A DNA stretch of 7,834 bases, from positions 1 to 7,834 of the forward strand of contig CALBHK010000356.1 of assembly GCA_937894565.1 (NCBI GenBank). Reading direction: 5' to 3'. Positions within the stretch are counted from its first letter, which is position 1, and the number at the start of each line of letters is the position of its first letter. The DNA comes from an uncultured Chlamydiae bacterium. Its GTDB lineage: Bacteria; Chlamydiota; Chlamydiia; Chlamydiales; CALBHK01. A program made the position numbers and the translations under genes. Shown here in pieces: positions 5,148 through 7,834 of this stretch. The notes beneath the pieces were generated by a model. It did not search any database, was not told the origin of the DNA, and saw only the letters and a list, made by a program, of their open reading frames with translations.

Positions 5148-5331
5148 TTAACATCCGGTTCAATCTTAAATTTTCAGCCGCGTATTCATCGAGTTTTCTA
5201 ATTAACTCGCCGCGATCCTCGACGTATGAATCTAGTTGAGATTTCATTTTTTGATTTTCTGTTTTTTGCATCGAATATAAAACGAGCGAAACAAACCAGA
5301 AAAATATTAATACTGCATGTCCTGCATCCAT
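5140..5331 (-). CDS. 63-aa TM plus coiled-coil protein
   Basis: The short N-terminus is followed by one hydrophobic helix (about 6-20, rich in Phe/Trp/Leu/Val), then a Lys-containing linker and a heptad-like coiled coil (about 26-62). Lys residues just after the helix favour a cytoplasmic C-terminal coil by the positive-inside rule. Its ATG abuts the TAA of the 190-aa gene (TAAATG), with GGAGAGG nine bases upstream inside that gene. The layout is that of a miniature membrane-tethered oligomeriser. It is also spanin-like in shape, but short and with unfavourable predicted orientation. Confidence 0.72.
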   Translation of the reverse strand: MDAGHAVLIFFWFVSLVLYSMQKTENQKMKSQLDSYVEDRGELIRKLDEYAAENLRLNRMLNG

Positions 5332-5904
5332 TTATTTAATCCTCTCCTGAATAACTGAAATCATTTTTTCTGCGAGTTCTGGCTCGCCTCGCCACGCACC
5401 ATCGCCGGCGCACCAATAAAAAAGTATCGAGTCGCGCCACGTTTTATTTAACCGACACCACATGCGCATGAATTTCGGATCGGCCACCATCATCATTGCG
5501 ATCAGCTGATTCGGTTCACCCATTGGATTAAACCAGGCGTGTGCGTAAACATCAGCCATCAGCCACGCATCTTGAAACCAGTTTGAATCTAACCGAGCGC
5601 ACCGTTTAAAATGACCTCGAACCCCTGGCGACACCAGATCCCCCTCGGTATTGTAGCCAGGATCGACCAGGTTGAATCTTTTCTGCGCCCAGAGTCCTGC
5701 GAACAGGCAGATGGTTTGATCGCGCGACATGGTGTATTTGTATTCGTTTGGATGGCGATGATATTTACCGCGACCTCTTGTGTAAAAACTTAAATCAACA
5801 TCTGGTTCCATTCCAAACAAAACCCACATTCCAGCAGCCATTGCTGAATCCTGGAAATCCGAGGCGCCTCTTGGTTTTTGTAAACCCCATCGATCGAATA
5901 TCAT
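5332..5904 (-). CDS. 190-aa Trp/Met-rich protein of unknown function
   Basis: I do not recognise a characterised family. The protein is soluble-looking, with ten Trp and thirteen Met in 190 residues. Many residues look like a constrained fold or active site: FDRWG near the start, SDFQDSAM (15-22), SRDQ (60-63), a GDLVSPG turn (88-94), NPMGEPNQL (126-134), and CAGDGAWRGEPEL (165-177). Conserved-looking Asp, Arg and His invite an enzymatic reading, but no known catalytic motif matches. Hand-counted GC is near 50% in its centre, higher than its neighbours. It starts with an ATGA overlap (5904-5901) with the 80-aa TM gene and abuts the 63-aa TM gene. It is therefore embedded between membrane proteins and probably made in step with them. 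Confidence 0.85.
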   Translation of the reverse strand: MIFDRWGLQKPRGASDFQDSAMAAGMWVLFGMEPDVDLSFYTRGRGKYHRHPNEYKYTMSRDQTICLFAGLWAQKRFNLVDPGYNTEGDLVSPGVRGHFKRCARLDSNWFQDAWLMADVYAHAWFNPMGEPNQLIAMMMVADPKFMRMWCRLNKTWRDSILFYWCAGDGAWRGEPELAEKMISVIQERIK

Positions 5905-6143
5905 AACCCCGACCTTTGCAATTGAATCAAATCATAAGCTGCACGCGCTCGCATCCTGTGTGCAATTTTCATTTTTCCCTCTGGATCGCCAGGATAAAAC
6001 TCAGCCGCGAACGTTTCGTACAAATCATTGATCGTATACTTAACAATGAACTCGTGTTTTTTTTGATACGAATCCCGACCAAGTTTAAAAAATAAAACCG
6101 CCGTAAAAATCGCAAACGAAATAAACGTTAAAACTATTTCCAT
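5901..6143 (-). CDS. 80-aa single-TM protein with cytoplasmic helical tail
   Basis: One N-terminal membrane helix (about 2-19, IVLTFISFAIFTAVLFF) is followed by a basic KLGRDSYQKKH stretch, which puts the tail in the cytoplasm by the positive-inside rule. The tail includes NDLYETFAAEFYPGDPEG (39-56) and a basic helix to the end. AAGGAG (6157-6152) eight bases before the ATG makes the start secure. The gene overlaps the 46-aa gene's end by ten bases and the 190-aa gene's start by four. A membrane anchor that recruits the 190-aa protein is possible but unproven. Confidence 0.78.
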   Translation of the reverse strand: MEIVLTFISFAIFTAVLFFKLGRDSYQKKHEFIVKYTINDLYETFAAEFYPGDPEGKMKIAHRMRARAAYDLIQLQRSGL

Positions 6144-6274
6144 TCAATCGGCTCCTTACAAATACGCTCGCACTTTTCACCCATGTCTGGTCTGCAAACA
6201 TTACGGCACTCTGGTTCTGTCGCGCAGGCAATCGCAATAAAATAAACTGACGCTAAAATTATCCACCAATACAT
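6134..6274 (-). CDS. 46-aa exported or lipoprotein-like Cys-rich peptide
   Basis: It begins MYWWIILASVYFIAIAC, a hydrophobic signal-like segment ending in AIAC, which matches a loose lipobox with Cys17. The lack of a basic N-terminus makes signal peptidase processing uncertain. The mature part has Cys 23, 27, 35 and 39 in a symmetric CX3C-X7-CX3C pattern, suited to a two-helix hairpin with two disulfides in the periplasm. The ATG overlaps the preceding TAA as TAATG. Its end overlaps the next gene by ten bases, and that gene's ribosome site lies within it. Small Cys-rich lipoproteins occur in phage early regions and lysis cassettes. No specific role can be given. Confidence 0.68.
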   Translation of the reverse strand: MYWWIILASVYFIAIACATEPECRNVCRPDMGEKCERICKEPIEWK

Positions 6275-6483
6275 TATAAAATTATCCCAACATCTTTACC
6301 AAACATAATACGAGCCTCTTCTGGAACGTGTTCAATTAACTGAGCCACCTGATTCATCGGCATCTTGCGAACCTCAGCCATCAGTTCGCGATGCTTTTTC
6401 GCAGCCTCGCGCCACTGACTACCATCCTCAAGGTATTCATAAAACCAATCGTGGTTTTTAAATTTCTCAATCATCTGTTCCAT
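6274..6483 (-). CDS. 69-aa hypothetical protein downstream of recT
   Basis: A small soluble helical protein. Residues 11-24 read HDWFYEYLEDGSQW, an aromatic and acidic patch similar in type to short phage proteins found beside recombination genes; two helices follow. It has no Cys and no membrane segment. The start at 6483 overlaps the recT stop (TAATG), with GAGG about ten bases upstream in recT; Met4 (6474) is an alternative. Tight coupling to recT suggests a recombination accessory role, an inference from position only. Confidence 0.78.
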   Translation of the reverse strand: MEQMIEKFKNHDWFYEYLEDGSQWREAAKKHRELMAEVRKMPMNQVAQLIEHVPEEARIMFGKDVGIIL

Positions 6484-7259
6484 TAAATTGGAACCTCTGA
6501 TGCCTCGACAATTTTTTCCATCTTAGATTTTTTTTGTTCTTCTGGAGCAGGTGACACGTCGATCGGTTCATCTGACACAGCTTGCTGAGCTGGCTGATCG
6601 TTAACAAATTCACGCTCATCATCATCTGATAAGGCTTGGTCCAGGTCCGTTGATGATGGCAGTCTTTTGCACAATCTGCGCAGCGCAGATTTTTTTGCCA
6701 TCTGCTCAAACCACGACTGCCAAGGTCCGCTGTTCGCAGATCGAGATGATTTTTTAATTTTTTCAATGTCTGACATGGTAAGGACTTCGATGTAAATACC
6801 GTTATCCTTGGTTTGAGCCAACGCGTAAACACCTATCATTTCGCCACGATCAGAAAAAAAACTTGGTCTGTGGTTTATATGTTCGCCATCTACATCGATC
6901 CAGTATTCAAAAATATCATTTTTATAAACTGTTTGAGAAGTGATGCTTTTAATCTCTCCAGAATTACGCGCCAACTTAAGTACGCCGCCAAGCATAACCA
7001 TAGGTGTAACCTTGTCGCCGAATAAAACCAAAGCTGCCTCATTACCATCAGCGTTCAAACCTTTTTCCGCTAGCCGCATACACGACGCAAGCAAGCTGTC
7101 CCTATTAGCCGTAACGAGACCAGGGTTTGTTGATACCGCCGTTTGCAGAACGCGAACAAATTTTGCTGGAGAAATATGTTTTGGCAGAGCCGTTGAAAAC
7201 TGCTCTTTCATTGAGACCAACGTTTTTTTAAGCTGATCAACTGGTTTTAAGTTTGACAT
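6483..7259 (-). CDS. recT: RecT-family single-strand annealing protein
   Basis: The 258-aa product matches RecT (PF03837-type): N-terminal FSTALPKHISPAKFVR (21-36), AVSTNPGL (41-48), the helix LLASCMRLAEKGLNADG (56-72), the core strand VMLGGVLKLARNSGEI (88-103), and the C-terminal core GPWQSWFEQMAKKSALRRLCKRLP (178-201). It then ends in an acidic, Pro/Gln-rich tail (about 203-258), as in other RecT proteins, where the tail is thought to contact single-strand binding protein. Members coat and anneal complementary single strands in phage recombination, usually with a 5'-3' exonuclease. Length is near that of E. coli RecT (269). AAGGA (7270-7266) six bases before ATG 7259 fixes the start. The HNH gene before it overlaps it by 13 bases. 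No exonuclease gene is visible in the window. Confidence 0.96.
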   Translation of the reverse strand: MSNLKPVDQLKKTLVSMKEQFSTALPKHISPAKFVRVLQTAVSTNPGLVTANRDSLLASCMRLAEKGLNADGNEAALVLFGDKVTPMVMLGGVLKLARNSGEIKSITSQTVYKNDIFEYWIDVDGEHINHRPSFFSDRGEMIGVYALAQTKDNGIYIEVLTMSDIEKIKKSSRSANSGPWQSWFEQMAKKSALRRLCKRLPSSTDLDQALSDDDEREFVNDQPAQQAVSDEPIDVSPAPEEQKKSKMEKIVEASEVPI

Positions 7260-7693
7260 AAATATTCCTTTATTGCTTTTTGAGCTTGTTTAATTGTTTT
7301 AAATAAACCTATATATTTTGGAACCCCATTTAAAACTGGCTGAGCCTTGTATTTATTTTTCCAGACTGTAACGTATTTTACCCCAGTGCTATGTGTTGCC
7401 TTTACTCTTCTGTTTAAAGCTTGTTCTTTCTTTGTAGCCCAACGACAATTTCCTGGCTCATAATTTCCATTGTTGTCTATACGATCTAAAGATGTTCCAG
7501 GCGGCCTAGGTCCAATGTCTCGATAAAATAATTCAAATGACTCTTTCCAGTCTTTACAAACTCTAACCCCACGACCGCCATAGTAAGGATAGCGATCGCT
7601 TTTTTTATTGTAACAACGTCCTCGCATTTGCGACCAAGAGATCCACTCAGGAGAGTTGCTCATATCATGCGTAAGCCTATTGCCCCTTTTCAT
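7247..7693 (-). CDS. HNH-like protein with C-terminal AP2-type DNA-binding domain
   Basis: The product has 148 aa. Residues about 15-97 show a mobile-gene pattern common in phages: WISWSQMRGRCYN, YYGGRGVRVCKDW, then SLDRIDNNGNYEPGNCRWA and KEQALNRR. Residues about 103-145 (TGVKYVTVWKNKYKAQPV, then YIGLFKTIKQAQKAI) resemble an AP2/integrase-type DNA-binding domain. In canonical HNH cores the equivalent of DRID reads DHID; the usual catalytic His is Arg here, so cleavage activity cannot be assumed. I chose the ATG at 7693 because GAGG (7702-7699) lies five bases upstream; a GTG at 7699 is less likely. It overlaps the upstream gene by 17 bases and recT by 13, and its 3' end contains recT's ribosome site. 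Confidence 0.88.
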   Translation of the reverse strand: MKRGNRLTHDMSNSPEWISWSQMRGRCYNKKSDRYPYYGGRGVRVCKDWKESFELFYRDIGPRPPGTSLDRIDNNGNYEPGNCRWATKKEQALNRRVKATHSTGVKYVTVWKNKYKAQPVLNGVPKYIGLFKTIKQAQKAIKEYLCQT

Positions 7694-7834
7694 CTGCACC
7701 TCGCATAGTCAGACGAAAATTCCTACGCGCCGGTCTTGTGTGAGCTTCGACGAAACTCTCTTTAACTTGACCTAACGATAGTGAAAATTTTTCATGCTTT
7801 ACTTTTTCTGCATCACCAGCAAGCATAAATATTT
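7677..7834 (-). CDS. 3' part of an unidentified gene (partial at the right edge)
   Basis: A minus-strand frame is open from the window edge to a TAG at 7679-7677. Visible residues include MLAGDAEKVKHEKFSLSLGQ and end in RGADEKGQ. An ATG at 7826 could be its start, but only eight bases lie before it, so the gene may instead continue further. The end is basic and aromatic (HTRPARRNFRL). It overlaps the HNH start by 17 bases. Lying just before recT, it might be the end of a recombination exonuclease or other early protein, but nothing visible identifies it. Confidence 0.55.
   Translation of the reverse strand, partial: IFMLAGDAEKVKHEKFSLSLGQVKESFVEAHTRPARRNFRLTMRGADEKGQ

Noticed and set aside
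6467..6832. 121-codon minus-strand frame inside recT
   Set aside because: It lies almost wholly in the recT coding region in another frame, has no ribosome site that stands out, and its translation has no recognisable fold. RecT in the true frame is a clear family match.
1..7834. CRISPR array, retron, or toxin-antitoxin pair
   Set aside because: I saw no regularly spaced repeats, no reverse transcriptase motif, and no adjacent gene pair with recognisable toxin and antitoxin features.

Overview
The window reads as part of the early or recombination/replication region of a tailed double-stranded DNA phage, or a prophage, of a Gram-negative host. The main support is a RecT-family annealing protein (6483-7259), an SF2 DEAD/DEAH-box helicase with a C-terminal zinc ribbon (60-1457) and two different HNH-type proteins typical of mobile phage genes (1724-2242 and 7247-7693). 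These sit among many short genes joined by ATGA, TAATG or TAAATG junctions. Shine-Dalgarno sites are canonical. Host genus cannot be read from the sequence.

Every supported gene lies on the minus strand, so transcription runs from 7834 towards 1. In that order the window holds: the 3' part of an unidentified gene; an HNH/AP2-like protein; recT; a 69-aa protein; a 46-aa Cys-rich exported or lipoprotein-like peptide; an 80-aa single-TM protein; a 190-aa Trp/Met-rich unknown; a 63-aa TM plus coiled-coil protein; a 31-aa TM peptide; a 58-aa unknown; a 45-aa CxxC protein; a 58-aa protein; an 85-aa protein; two Cys-rich putative zinc proteins (137 and 104 aa); a 184-aa coiled-coil protein; a 19-aa Lys/Pro peptide; a hairpin; a 157-aa membrane-anchored coiled-coil protein; a GC-richer foldback island; a NUMOD4-HNH-HTH endonuclease; a 69-aa protein; the helicase; and the first codons of another gene that leaves the window.

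Functionally, RecT and the helicase are the only confidently assignable enzymes. RecT would anneal single strands, and the helicase could remodel or unwind recombination or replication intermediates. The nuclease partner usually found next to recT is not seen and may lie beyond 7834. The short genes between them are unassigned. Those at 5052-6274 include four small membrane or exported proteins around a cytosolic-looking Trp-rich protein. I see no complete defence, anti-defence, CRISPR, tRNA or retroelement system. The least explained parts are this membrane cluster, the 19-aa basic peptide and the island at 2251-2388. I could run no homology searches, so family names rest on motif recognition.
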